Under the pieces are notes generated by a model. It had not been told where the DNA came from and ran no database searches. It worked only from the letters and a program-made list of their open reading frames with translations. Positions 34,061 through 45,657 of a stretch of 64,000 bases of DNA are shown one piece after another. Within the stretch, counting starts at the first letter, position 1, and every line of letters begins with the position of its first letter. The stretch comes from Odobenus rosmarus divergens (taxonomy: Eukaryota; Chordata; Mammalia; Carnivora; Odobenidae). The DNA is taken from contig NW_004450404.1 in the NCBI RefSeq assembly GCF_000321225.1, positions 2,511,941 through 2,575,940 of the forward strand. The letters run 5' to 3'. Both the position numbers and the translations under genes were made by a program.

Positions 34061-34246
34061 GAAAATATAGCATAACAAAAACAAATAGAAAAAGAACCTA
34101 AATTTGTGATTTAAAGTTTAGAAAGAAAGCAATACAAAGGAGGCTGCTACTACCTTTCTTTTAGCTTTATTCAATATCTCAGGGACTGCTGATCTTGTTT
34201 CCTAGAAGAGGAACTTTAAGAAAAGATGTTCTCACAGACACAAGGG

Positions 34247-34256
34247 AAGATGGCAG
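34247..34256 (+). promoter_or_regulatory. YY1-like motif at the 5' end of L1-B
   Basis: AAGATGGCAG is at the same element position as AAGATGGTGG in L1-A and nearer the YY1 core AAGATGGC. Confidence 0.45.
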
Positions 34257-34861
34257 GGTAGTAGGACCCTAAGCCCAACTCATCTCATGGATACAATTAG
34301 ATAACACATCAGTGTAAATAACCCAGAAAAAATTACCTGAAGACTGGCAGAACAAACTCTCCACAGCTAAATGTGGAGAAGAGGCTGTATCAAAGAGGGT
34401 AGGAAAGGTGGAGATGAGGTCAGAAGCTAAAGAGACCCATAAGACTGTCTGCAGGAGGGAGGAATACCACAGGTGCAGAGAGGGGAGACAGACTCTCACA
34501 GCAAGGAACTCTAATGGGGAGGACAAATCCCCATAATATTTGACTTTGAAAACCAGGGGGCTGAATTTCACAAGTTCTTATAATCAGCAAGACTGAAAAC
34601 CAACAAGAACTTTAAAAATCAGCAAGCCTGGCTCTGGGAGAGCCAGGAGGGTGAGAAGAAACTGAGTCCCACCCTTAAAGGGACAGTACAACAAAGCCAC
34701 AGACATACAGCATAGACACAGAAGTTTGAAAAAAGCCTGGGGTATACAGGAGGGAGATTTGTTTACTAATATAGTGTGTGCTGGAGGGGCAGGGATTGCT
34801 GGGAAACTTCTGAAGGAACAAAGGAGCTAGCTGGAACCATTTCCATCTCCCACTCCCCAGC

Positions 34862-35212
34862 CTAAACACATGCCCACCTGCAGGAACCACTATGGCACCA
34901 ACACTCACTACCTAACTTGCTAACAGTGCACCCCACCCACACATTCTCCTGAGGATATGCCCTTTCCAGCTGGGCCTCCACTCCAGGTCTCCTCCCATAG
35001 CAGACTGTAAACCTTGATAACACTGCATCCCACCACCACATCCCTCTGCAGATCTTCCTCTCCAATAGGCTCTTGGCCAGAGTCCATTCAAAGTGGTGCC
35101 ACAAACGTGGGATTGTGCAAACAGCCCCAACGGGAGCCAGCACCATTCCAAAATGACTGCTGGGCCCAAGGAGGGAAAGATAACCACACACACCAGTCAG
35201 ACTGCAGCCCAA
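34862..35212 (-). other. 116-codon antisense open frame in the L1-B 5' UTR
   Basis: Same strand and register as the 168-codon antisense frame of L1-A. Shared text: GAVCTIPRLWHHFEWTLAKS here against GAACTLPRLQHCPIWAPAKS there, both followed by a Leu-Glu-Arg. The L1-B frame has an inserted segment of roughly 90-100 bp near 34980 that does not break it. Not recognised as any protein. Confidence 0.35.
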
Positions 35213-35645
35213 GCAGTGGTCTGGGGGAAGATAGCTGGTCTGACTATAGCCCCACCAACCAACAAAAGCTTCTCAGTGTACAAAACAGGGAAAGCACCCT
35301 GAAGTTTGGTGCTACTGCATCTCTGGCAAATACCTGGTTTGACTCAACGAAAGCCCAAGGCAGCCCCAGACTGGCACACTAACAACACAGGGACCAAACC
35401 CTGCCCACAACAGGCAAAGAGAGCCATTGCAGATAACTGGACTGCAGGCAAATGTAACTCAGTTACAACAGTAGGGTGCTTGCAATACACATAGGAGATA
35501 CCCCTGAAGAGCAAAGCTCTGGTGAAGAGGGAACATTGCACTGAAGGGCACTACCGAACCTCTTCTTCATAAGGACGCTACTTTCAAGAGCAGGAGACGT
35601 AGCTGACTTTCCTAACATGAAAACAGACACAGAGAGTTAGACAAA

Positions 35646-36527
35646 ATGAGGAAACAGAGGAATATGTCCCAAATGAAAGAAACAGACAAAATCATGGAAA
35701 AAGAGCTAAACAAGATTGAAATAAATAATATACCTGATATAAAATTTAAACTAGTGGTCATAAAAGTACTCACTGGCTTGAGAAAAGAGTGGTGGACCTC
35801 AGTGAGGCCCTCAATAAAAGATAGAAAACCTAAAACAGAACCAATCAGAGATGAAGAACCCAATAAATGAAATTAAAAATACTAGAGGGAATGAATAGTA
35901 GACTAGAGGAAGCAGAATAATGGATCAGTGACCTGAAGGACAGAGTAAAAGAAAGCAGTCAAGCTGAACATGTGAGCAAAAAAAGTAATACAAAATGAAA
36001 ACAGACTTAGAAAACTCAGCTACATCATCAAGTGTAATAACATTCACATCATAGGGATCCTATCGGACAGAAAATTACTTTGAAGAAACAATAGGTGAAA
36101 ACTTCCTGAATTTGGGGAAGGAAACAGAAATCCAGATCCAGGAGGCACAGAGATTTCCCCAACAAAATCAACCCAAGGAGGTTCACACCAAGACACATAG
36201 TAATTAAAATGGCAAAAGTAGTGATGAAGAGAGAATTTTAAAAAGCAACAGGAGAAAACAGTTACATACAAAGGAAATTCCAGAAGGCTATTAGCTGATT
36301 TTTCAGGAGAAACTTTGCAGGCTAGAAGAAAGTGGCATGATATGTTCGAATTGCTGAAAGGAAAAAACCTGCAGCCAAGAATACTCTATCCAGCCAGGCT
36401 ATCATTCAGAAAAGAAGAAAAGATAAAGAGTTTCCCAGAAAGACAAAAGTTAAAGGAATTCAGAACCACTAAACTAGGCTTACAAGAAATGTTAAAGGGG
36501 ACTCTGAGTGGAAAGGAAAGATCATAG
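35646..36527 (+). pseudogene. L1-B ORF1 remnant
   Basis: The start MRKQRNMSQMKETDKIM aligns with the L1-A start. The coiled-coil part runs to a stop near 35870. The C-terminal domain is recoverable from 36315 to 36527 (MQARRKWHDMFELLKGKNLQ, then RILYPARLSF), with the natural-looking end KGTLSGKERS. Intervening stops and frame changes, and loss of much of the RRM, make it non-functional. Confidence 0.88.
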
Positions 36528-37842
36528 GGAGGAGTAAGAAAAGTAGAATGCAAAAAGCAGTAAAAATAAGTATATCTGTAAAAATCAGTCAAGAGTCTCA
36601 CAAAATAAAGAGATGTAAAGTACAACACCATATACCTAAAATGTGGAGGGAGAGGAGTGAAGAATGGGTTCAAAACTTAACTGACCATCGACTTAATACA
36701 GACTGCTTTCTGCAGATGATGTTATATACAAACTGAGTGGTAACTACAAATCAAAAATCAGTAATAGAAATGCAAAAAATAAAGAGAAAGGAATCCAACT
36801 ATATCACTAAAGAAAGCCAACTGACAGAAGAAAGAAAGAGAACAAAGGAAGAGAGAAGAACTACAAAAACAACCACAAAAGAAATAACAAAATGTCAATA
36901 ACTACATACCTATCAGTAATTACTTTGAATGTAAATGGACTGAACACTTCAATCAAAAGACTTAGGTGATGGAATGGATAAATAAGTAAAACCCAGCTAT
37001 ATGCTGCTTATAAGAGACTCATTTGAGACCTAACGACACATACAGATCAAAAGTAAGGGATGGAATCACATTTATCATGCAAATGGATGTGAAAAGAAAG
37101 CTAAGGTAGCAATACTTATATCAGGCCAAATAGCCTTTAAAACAAAGACTGTAACAGGAGACAAAGAAGGACACTAAAAAATCATAAAAGGAACAATCCA
37201 ACAAGAAGATATAACAATTGTCAATATTTATGCAGCCAATACAGGAGCACCCAGATACATAAAACAGTTAATAACAAACATAAAGGAAATAACTATTAGT
37301 AATAAAATAATGGTGGGGGACTTTAACACCCCATTTACATTGATGGATAGATCATCCAAACAGAAAATCAACAAAGAAACAGTGGCTTTGAATTAAATAC
37401 TGGACCAGATGGCACTAAGAGATAAATTCAGAAGATTCCTTTCTCAAAGAGCAGAATACACATTCTTTTTAAGTGCACATGGAACATTCTCCAGAATAGA
37501 TCACATATTAGGCTGGAAAACAAGTCTCAACAAATTAAAAAAAATCAAAGTCATACCATGCATCTTTTCTGACCACAATGATATGAAACTAGAAATCAAA
37601 CACAAGAAAAAATCTGGAAAGAGCACAAAAACATGGAAGTTAAATTATATGCTATTAACAATGAATGGGCCAACCAAGAAATCAAAGAAGAAATAAAAAA
37701 GTACATGGCAATAGATGAAAAGGAAGTCACAAGGTTTAGAAGGTTTGGGATGCAGCAAAAGCTCTTCTAAGATGGAAGTTTATAGGAATACAGGCCTATC
37801 TCAAGAAGCAAGGAAAACCTCAAATAAACAATGTAACCACAT

Positions 37843-37904
37843 CGTTGCAAATGGCAAGCTTTCATTCTTTTTGATGGCTGCATAATATTCTATTCTATAT
37901 ATCT

Positions 37905-37968
<64 letters not shown>

Positions 37969-38515
37969 CCCGGATGGAACTGGAGGGTATTATGCTGAGC
38001 GAAATAAGTCAATCAGAGAAAGACAAGTATGGTATGACCTCACTGATATGAGGAATTCTTCATCTCAGGAAACAAACTGAGGGTTGCTGGAGTGGTGGTG
38101 GGTGGGAGGGATGGGGTGGCTGGGTGATAGACATTGGGGAGGGTATGTGCTTTGGTGAGCACTGTGAATTGTGTAAGACTGTTGAATCACAGACCTGTAC
38201 CTCTGAAACAAATAATATATTATATGTTAAAAAAAAAAAAAAGAAAAAGAAGATAGCAGGAAGGGAAAAATGAAGGGGAGGAAATCGGAGGGGGAGACGA
38301 ACCATGAGAGACTATGGACTCTGAGAAACAAACTGAGGGTTCTAGAGGGGAGGTGGTTGGGGGGATGGGTTAGCCTGGTGATTGGTATTAAAGAGGGCAT
38401 GTACTGAATGGAGCACTGGGTGTTATACGCAAACAATGAATCATGGAACACTACATCAAAAACTAATGATGTAATGTATGGTGATTAACATAACATAAAA
38501 TGATTGTAAAAAAAC
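37843..38515 (+). mobile_element. Young 5'-inverted L1 inside L1-B
   Basis: Exact-looking TSD AACAATGTAACCACAT (37827-37842) against AACAATGTAACCATAT (38516-38531). The first about 55-70 bases (CGTTGCAAATGGCAAGCTTT...) are the reverse complement of L1 ORF2 text that normally lies immediately upstream of the plus-oriented part, which starts at GGATGGAACTGG (about 37971). The plus part runs to a poly(A) after GGTGATTAACATAACATAAA. A long TATATC/TA/CA microsatellite lies between the two parts. Confidence 0.93.
37893..37967 (+). repeat. Compound (TATATC)n(TA)n(CA)n microsatellite
   Basis: Runs of TATATC, then TATATATATA, then about 16 CA units, sitting at the outer part of the inverted piece of the young L1 (its normal L1 text there is a short TATATATACA). 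Probably expanded after insertion. Confidence 0.92.
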
Positions 38516-39921
38516 AACAATGTAACCATATACCTAAAGGAGATAGAAAAACAAGTAAAAACAAAACCTCAAAGCAGCAGAAGGAAGGAGATAATAAAGA
38601 CAGAGCAGAAATGAATGATATAGAAACTAAAGAAACAATTGAACAGACCAATGAATCCAGGATCTGCTTCTTTGAAAAGATCAACAAAATTGATAAACCT
38701 GTAGCCAGACTCATTAAAAAAAAAAAAAGGAAAAAGAATCCAGATAAACAAATTCACAAACGAGAGAGGAGAAATAACAACCAACACCAAAGAAATACAA
38801 ACAATTATAAGAGAATATTATGAAAAACTATGCCAACAAATTGTACAACTTAAAAGAAATGGATAGAAACATATAACCTCCCCAAATTGAAGCAAAAAGA
38901 AATAGAATATTTGAACAGACTGATTACCAGCAATGAAATTGAATCAGTAATAATAATAATGATAATAATAATAAACCCTAACAAACACAAGTCCAAGACA
39001 AGATGGTTTCACAGGTGAATTCTATCGAACATTTAAAGAAGAGTTAATAGTTATCCCTTGCAAACTATTCCAAAAAGTAGAAGAGGAAGGAAAACTTCCA
39101 AATTCATTCTATGAGTCATTACCCTGAGACCAAAACCAGATAAAGATACCACAGAAACAGAGAACTACAGGCCAACATCTCTGATGAACATAGATGCAAA
39201 AATCCTCAACAAAATACTAGCAAACCAAATCAACAATACATTAAAAAATCATTCACCACGACCAAGTGAAATTTATTCCTGGGATGCAAGTGTGGTTCAA
39301 TATTTGCAGATCAAGTAATGTAATACATCACATCAATAAGAGAAAGGATAAAACCATATGATCATTTCAATAGATATAGAAAAAACATTTGACAAAGTAC
39401 AACATCCATTCGTGATAAAAACCCTCAACAAAGTAGGTCTAGAGGGAAGGTATCTCAACATAATAAAGGCCTTATGGAAAACCCACAGCTTACATCATAT
39501 TTATTGTTGAAAAAGTGAGAGATTTTCCCCAAAGGTCAGGAACAAGACAAAGATGTCCACTCTCACCACTTTATTCAACATAGTACTGAAAGTCCTAGCC
39601 ACAGCAATTAGATGACAAAAAGAAATAAAAGGCATCCAAATTGGTAAGGAAGAAGTAAAACTTTCAATATTTGCAGATGACATGATATTATATATAGAAA
39701 ATACTGAAGACTCCACACAAAAAAATCACTAGAGTTAATAAATGAATTCAGTAACGTTGTAGGATCCAAGAACAATGTACAACAACCTGTTGCATTTCTA
39801 TACACTAATGTGACACAGCAAAAAGAGAAACGAAGAAAGCAATCCCATTTACAATTGCACCAAAAATCCCCCAATAAAATATCTAGGAATAAACCTAAAA
39901 ACAAGGAGATGAAAGACCTGT

Positions 39922-40430
39922 ACTCTGGAATTTGCCTTTAAAGTAGGTGAAGGCTTATGTGGATGAAGGCTTCTATTTCATAGGAGTTACTTCGCTTTCT
40001 GACTCTGACACCAGAGTAAATTTTCCATAATGGCTGTGACCTTTGTAGGTTGTGCTGGGTTAACAGGTGTTCATTAATCTGGGTAATTAAGAATAAAGGG
40101 AAGAAAGCTGACCATATGCCACATATTTCAAGTTTCTCTAAATTCTCCCAATTCTAAGCCCACTCACTGGATTTGTCTCTTTTCCATATACAGTAATCAC
40201 AGTGGCTTGAGACATAATCATTGTACATGGAGAGGACAGGCATTCATATTTTTGTCCAGAAGCCTACTCAGAAACAATGACTTATGTAGAGAACAGAAGC
40301 CACCTCGTTTGGGGAGAGATAAAGAAGACAAAGCATGATTCATGGATTTGGGCAGATGAACTTAATTATTTGGTTAAGGAGTTGTCCTAGATTGTGTCAT
40401 TTGGCTCCACCACCACTCCTATCTAAGGTG
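39922..40430. other. Unique sequence after L1-B
   Basis: No recognised repeat or gene. Confidence 0.4.
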
Positions 40431-40880
40431 GGGAACTATATTTTCCAGAATCTTCTTTCCTGTATGATTCTGGATTAGAATTTGCTAAAGGAGAGGTACT
40501 CCTGTGACATTTGGAAGGTTGAAATGAAAGAAGCTATAATTATTTGGCTGCTGTGGATCATAAATACAGCAGTTTTGTGATATGCAGTGGATTTTGTGGA
40601 TTTGTTAGCTTCACAGATCTTTCTATGGGCTCCCTCTTTGGTGACCAGAACGGTGGCTTCTTGAATGTCCTCACTTCCTGCTTCTCAGTCCTCTTCGCCT
40701 ACTTCAATGCTTTAAGTGAAGTCCTTAAACCTTCTGCCCTCTGGCTACAACCCCTTTCAGATCTTCACTCCCCCAACTAATCCCACTTTTGTATAAATCT
40801 TGATTTTCTTGTTAAATTCCCTAATTTTGTAATAAATGTGGTGTCTTTGATTTCCTAACTGAACTCAGACTGGCACGGGA
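40431..40880 (+). repeat. Possible old LTR relic
   Basis: Bases 40840-40880 carry AATAAATGTGGTGTC followed by TGAACTCAGACTGGCAC, the layout of an ERVL-class LTR 3' end, and the body has LTR-like spacing. A 78-codon frame (40544-40780) has no known similarity. Family not assigned. Confidence 0.35.
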
Positions 40881-41009
40881 GTTCTTGAATTTACTGAATT
40901 TCTAGGGGACTAGAAAGATATTTAATTGTTTTGATGGGCTTCACTGGTGATGAGTTCTTGGTATCTTTCATGTTCTTCCCCATTTTATCTCTCTTCTGCT
41001 GGGCCAGAT
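40881..41009. other. Unique sequence
   Basis: Short unassigned gap between two LTR-like relics. Confidence 0.3.
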
Positions 41010-41470
41010 GTGTCACAGATTGATTTTGTGAAGAAGCAGGCTCTGAGATTGAGTTTAATGTGCAGGACATTTAAGAGGGTCCATGGGATAAATATCTGTG
41101 GAAAGGAGAGGATGGAAGCAGAATTGTATAAAGAAGTAAACTTCAATGAGGATCCAAGAACAGGTGTGGCCAGCTCTATGGGGAAGTCTGGAGGATGTAT
41201 GTCCATTCATAGCGAAGATAGCTTGACCTTAATATTTTAGTGCTTATCAGTCATTGGATATAGGCTACTGCAAGAAGGAGCATGAATTTGGGTGAGGATG
41301 CTCTTTTCAGGTAAAGCAGTCCTTAAAGGGGCTTCCAGCTGAAAGCTTGGTACAACAGCATTCCCAGAAGTTGGGGCAATGGGTGCTTCCTTGAAGGGGT
41401 ATCTGGGTGGCACATTATAGAGCTCACCCCAGGAAGTAAGCTGGGCTGTGTTATGAGTCAGTATTGGAGC
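41010..41470 (-). repeat. Possible old LTR-like dispersed repeat
   Basis: GAAGAAGCAGGCTCTGAGA, GACATTTAAGAGGGTCCATG and CTTCCAGCTGAAAGCTTGG follow the rough order of a mammalian LTR-type repeat. Orientation and family are uncertain. Opposed 97- and 73-codon frames here are likely chance. Confidence 0.3.
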
Positions 41471-42149
41471 TGTAGTTAAGTGTGAGGAAAGGAGAATGGG
41501 ATTTGTGGTAGAGGGAGCAACATGCCTAAAGTCCTGAATGATAGAGAATATTTGACATTTTGAAAAACAACAATAGTCTGTCTGACCAAAGCATGAGGTA
41601 AAAGAGATTTGATCACATTCCAGAAAGATGAGATGACTCTTGGGAACTCAGAGTCTAGATACACATGTTGAGCATGTCAGTGGTCAACTTACTCTTGGAA
41701 CAATGGAGAAAAAGTTAAGTCTTTCTGGAGGCAAGCATAAAAGATCATAAGGGCCATCTTTGTCAACTCCAAGCTCTTTATATTTCCCAGCTCTCTCTGC
41801 CAGGGTGTGAAGTAGGCACAAAATCACTACTCTTGGTTAATTCCTCCAAATTTGATGTTTCTACATCAGCTGATCAGCTGCCTGTCTCTGATGTCATGCT
41901 TCCCAACAGACACCACTCTGGGATGTGGCTCTTATGTGGCACTTCTCATTGCTTGCTGGGCTTCTTTTTTTTCATCATGTGCAGGCTTCTTTTCTCTTTC
42001 GCACACTTTGCTTCAGCTTTTGATGGCAACCACTCTTACCTTTAATTAAGAATGTTTTTCCTTGATGCAATGCAAATGGTCTAACCTCTTTACTTGCTCT
42101 AAGCCTTTTCTACTTTCTTTTTACCTCGTTCATTTCCTTAGACATATAC
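41471..42149. other. Unique sequence
   Basis: No gene or repeat recognised; short overlapping frames only. Confidence 0.4.
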
Positions 42150-42365
42150 ATTGTGTGAGGTAGTGGAAAGAACAGAGGCTTTATATTTTGGCAGCCCTGA
42201 ACCAGAAACCAAGGACCCTCACTTTCTATTGATGTGACTTTGGGCAATTATTCTAATCTCTCTGAGCATCAGTTTACTTATTTGTAAAATTGGGAGGGAT
42301 GTTGCCAAGATGAAATAGAGCCATGTGTGCAAGCATATGGCATATGGTAGACACAGGATAGGTTA
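42150..42365 (+). repeat. MIR element
   Basis: GTAGTGGAAAGAACAGAGGC, TTGATGTGACTTTGGGCAAT, CTGAGCATCAGTTTACTTAT and TTGTAAAATTGGGAGGGAT are in MIR order. Confidence 0.8.
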
Positions 42366-43034
42366 CTGTCCTTTTCCTTTTCTACCTGGGGTTTTAGAAA
42401 TTAACTGTGAACTTAGCTAGGTGAGGAGGGTTTTTTTTTTGACAGTTATTGGCCCTTCTGGTTTTGTCTTGCTTATTTTCCTTCTCCCAATGGCCATTGA
42501 CAGAGATCAGTTCTTTTTCCCCAGTGGAGTTCATATTACTGGTTTTTTGACATTAACCTTAGCTGCATCACTGAGCTGGCTTTTATTTCCTAGTCCATTT
42601 CTGCTAATAGGATTACTTTAGGCATTTCCTAATCTGGATGTGTGATCAGTACCTCTGGACACAAGCAGCACTAACCCTCCAAACGAGACAGCCACTACCC
42701 AAGTAGCAATTCAGGTCTCATGGAACAAGAGAGAACATGTTTGTATTCTATGGGCAGATAGGCCATGATGGTTCTAATTGGCCCTCCTGGGTGTTCTTGC
42801 AAGCTAATGTTCTTCAGAGTGCTGCAGAATTACAGTCTAATTTAATTTCCCCTCTGATCAGTTTACAGATCTTTATAAACGCAGTCTGGACAGATCAATG
42901 TTAATAGCGGCTGGTGTTTTGAAGCTAGACAAGTGGGGGAAAACAAACTGGAGCTTTACTTTTCAAGGGCATGGTTTAGATTTCCCAAGTGCCTTTCAAA
43001 GACTGCTAACGCTCTAAATGAACCTTACCCCTTG
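42366..43034. other. Unique sequence, candidate conserved element
   Basis: Repeat-free. The part 42790-42970 (for example GATCAGTTTACAGATCTTTA, then AATGTTAATAGCGGCTGGTG) has the mixed, non-repetitive composition of conserved non-coding DNA. Whether it is conserved cannot be told from one genome. Confidence 0.35.
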
Positions 43035-43039
43035 CTGCC

Positions 43040-43478
43040 TGTATTAGTCAGAATTTTTCAGAACCAATAGAATATACATAAAATAAGGAATTTGCTCATG
43101 TAATTATAGAGGTTGAGAAGTTCCAAGATCTGCAGTTGGCAAGCTGGAGACCCAGGAGAGCTGAGAGTATAAGTTCCAGTGTGAAAGCTGGTAGTCATAT
43201 TTTTAGTTCAAGATCAAAGGCAGGAAAAGATTGATTTCCCAGCTCAGTAGGCTGGTAGGAGTTCCTTCTTACTCTGCCTTTCTTGTTCTATTCAGTTATT
43301 CATTCAATTGGATGAGATCTGTGCACATTAGGGAAAGCAATCAGCTTTACTCAGTCTACAGATTTAAATATTAATCTCATCAAGAAACACCCTCACAGAC
43401 ACACATAGAATAATTTTTGATCAAATGTCTGGGCAATCCATGGCACAGTCTAGTTGACACATAAAATTAATCATCACA
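43040..43478 (-). mobile_element. Solo LTR-like repeat with TG...CA ends
   Basis: Runs from TGTATTAGTCAGAATTTTTC to ACATAAAATTAATCATCACA, with CTGCC (43035-43039) and CTGTC (43479-43483) as a 4/5-matching duplication. Same family as the element at 13422-14574. The 5-bp duplication and TG/CA ends support an ERVL/MaLR-type LTR; subfamily not assigned. Confidence 0.72.
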
Positions 43479-44540
43479 CTGTCCCTCTCCCACTCCCCAG
43501 TAATGACAATTTCTTATGGAAACTGGTCCCATGGAGAAGAGTCTTTCCCTTAAGTCGTGAGTGGCTTAATTTTAAGCTTACATTTCAAATGTTCTTTTCT
43601 AATTAGAATTGAACCAGCAACATCATTTGTACAATAACTTATGTTAGAAGGGAAGACTAATGCTTGCCAATAGATAGACAGCTTGGGCTCCACCAGCCAG
43701 TGTTGTTTTCCTGTTTACATGTCTACTGTGGAGACTGCATATCATATTAGGAGTGATTAGAATTCAATTTACTCATTCTCATCATAAACATAACCATCAA
43801 AAATATATTTAAAGCCAATGGTAACCAAAAAAGCCCAGAGGTAAGTATACTTTTATTAGACAAAATAAGCTTTAAACTAAACATGTTAAAAAAGACCAAG
43901 AAGATCATTATATAATGATAAAGGGGTCAATCCATCAAGAAGATAATAGCAAGTATAAATATTTATGTACCTCAAATCAGAGCACCTAAATATATAAAGC
44001 CAAAAATAACAGAGCTAAAAAGAGAAATAAACAGCAATCCAATAATATTTGGGGACTTTAATATCCCACTCTCAATAATGGATAAATCATCCAGACAGAG
44101 AATCAAGGAAACAGTGGATTTGAACATTATAGGGCAAATGGACCTAACAGACATATACAGAACATTCTATCCAACAGTAGCATAATACACATTCTTCTCA
44201 AGTGCAAGTAGAATATTTTCTAGGATAAACCATATGTTAAGCCACAAACAAGTTTTAGCGAATTCAAGAAGGTTGAAATCATACCAAATATCTTCTCTGA
44301 CCACAGTGGAATGAAACTAGAAATCAATAACAGGAGTAAAATTGGAAAATTCATTAATTCATGGAAATAAAACAACACTCTCTTGAACAAACATTAAAGA
44401 AGAAATTAAAGGGGAAATAAAAAGTATCTTGAAACAAATGAAAATGGAAACATGACATACCCAAACTTATGGGATGTAACAAAAGCAATTCTAATAGGGA
44501 AGTTTGTGGTAATAAACACCTACATTAAAAAATAAGAGAG

Positions 44541-44718
44541 GGGTGCCTGGCTGGCTCAATTAGAAGAGCATGCAACTCTTGATCTCCAGGTTGTGAGTTC
44601 AAGCCCCATGTTGGGTGTAGAGATTGCTAAAAAACAAAAACAAAAACAAAAAACAAACTCCAAAACCAAAAACCAAAAAACCTCCCCCACAATAAAAACA
44701 AACAAAAACAAACAAACA
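44541..44718 (+). mobile_element. Older-type carnivore SINE with expanded A-rich tail
   Basis: Head GGGGTGCCTGGCTGGCTCAA, then GGTTGTGAGTTCAAGCCCCA and GTTGGGTGTAGAGATTGCT. The GTTCAAGCCCCATG middle lacks the CT-rich block of the other copies, so it is a different, probably older SINEC subtype. The long tail is made of AAACA and AAACC units. Near-match TSD AAAAAATAAGAGAG (44527-44540) against AAAAATAAAAGAGA (about 44719-44732). Confidence 0.88.
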
Positions 44719-45404
44719 AAAAATAAAAGAGATCTCAAATAAACAACCTAGCTCTATGCCTTAAGGAAGTAGAAAAAGAAGAACAAACTGAGCCTAAAGT
44801 TAGCAGAAGAAAGAAAATTATAAACTTAAGAGCAGAGATAAATGAAATAGAGAACAGAAGATAATAGAAAAGATTAACAAAACTAAGAGTTGGTTCTTTG
44901 AAAAGGTAAACAAAACTGACAAACTTTTAGGTGGGGCTACCAAGGCGAAAAGAAGACCCAAATCAACAAAATTGTAAATAAAAAAGAAGACATTACAGCT
45001 AAAACCACTGAAATACAAAGAATCATAAGAAGCTACTCTGAAAAACTATATGCCAACAAACTGGACAATGTAGAAGAAATGGGAAAATTCTCAGAAACAT
45101 ACAACCTACCAAGACTGAATCATAAAGAAATAGAAAATCTGAGCAGACCAATTACTATTACAGAGATTGAATCAGTAATCAAAAATCCCCCAACAAAGAA
45201 AAGCCCAGGACCAGATGGCTTTACTTATGAATTCTACCAAATTTTTAAAGAATTAACACTAGTCCTTTCTAAAGTCTTCCAAAAACTCAAAGAGGAGGGA
45301 ACACCCTCCGACTCACTTTATGAGGCCAGGATCATCTTAATAGCAAAGTCAGAAAATGACACTGGAAGAAAAGAAAACTACAGGTGAATATCCCAAAATT
45401 TTTC

Positions 45405-45657
45405 TTTTTTTTAAGCATTTTTTTAAAAGATTTTATTTGACAGAGAGAGCGAGAAAAAGATAGCGAGAGAGAGAGAGAGAGTGAGAACAAGCAGTGGGAG
45501 CTGCAGGCAGAGGGGGAGGGAAAAGCAGGCAGAGGGATAAGGAGAAGCGGGTTCCCCACTGAGCAAGGAGCCTGATGCAGGGCTTGATCCCAGGATCCTG
45601 GGATCACGACCTGAGCCAAAGGCCGACGCTTAACTGACTAAGCCACCCAGGCACCCC
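45405..45657 (-). mobile_element. SINEC in L1-D, inverted
   Basis: Head complement GCCACCCAGGCACCCC at the right, T-rich tail at the left with an extra internal TTTTTTTAAGCATTTTTTT stretch. CAAAATTTTTC occurs at 45394-45404 and 45664-45674 as TSD, with six extra bases on the right side. Confidence 0.92.

Larger units (their letters stand above)
34238..39921 (+). mobile_element. L1-B: 5'-complete L1 lacking its 3' end
   Basis: Starts at GGGAAGATGGCAGGGTAGTA and shares the long 5' UTR type of L1-A. ORF1 begins at 35646 and ORF2 at 36892. The match ends abruptly at AGACCTGTACTCTGG (39921), in the ORF2 connection region after the RT, with no poly(A) and no 3' UTR. A young L1 is inserted at 37843-38515. 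Because L1s integrate 3' end first, loss of the 3' end points to a later deletion or rearrangement. Confidence 0.9.
36892..39921 (+). pseudogene. L1-B ORF2 remnant, 3' truncated
   Basis: ATG at 36892 opens MSITTYLSVITLNVNGLNTS, the endonuclease N-terminus with the catalytic Asn of LNVNGLN. GDFNTPF (about 37318) and RIDHILGW are present and FSDHNDMKLE keeps the SDH triad residues. The RT box [11 protein letters not shown] (about 39660) is intact as a motif. The frame is interrupted by stops, by the 37843-38515 L1 and ends at 39921 before the C-terminal region. Confidence 0.88.

Noticed and set aside
31536..39921. L1-B and the plus-oriented piece at 31536 as two halves of one L1 separated by a genomic inversion.
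   Set aside because: The two pieces at 30747-32355 already complete each other exactly, and an L2 remnant plus unique sequence separates them from L1-B, so a shared origin is not needed.
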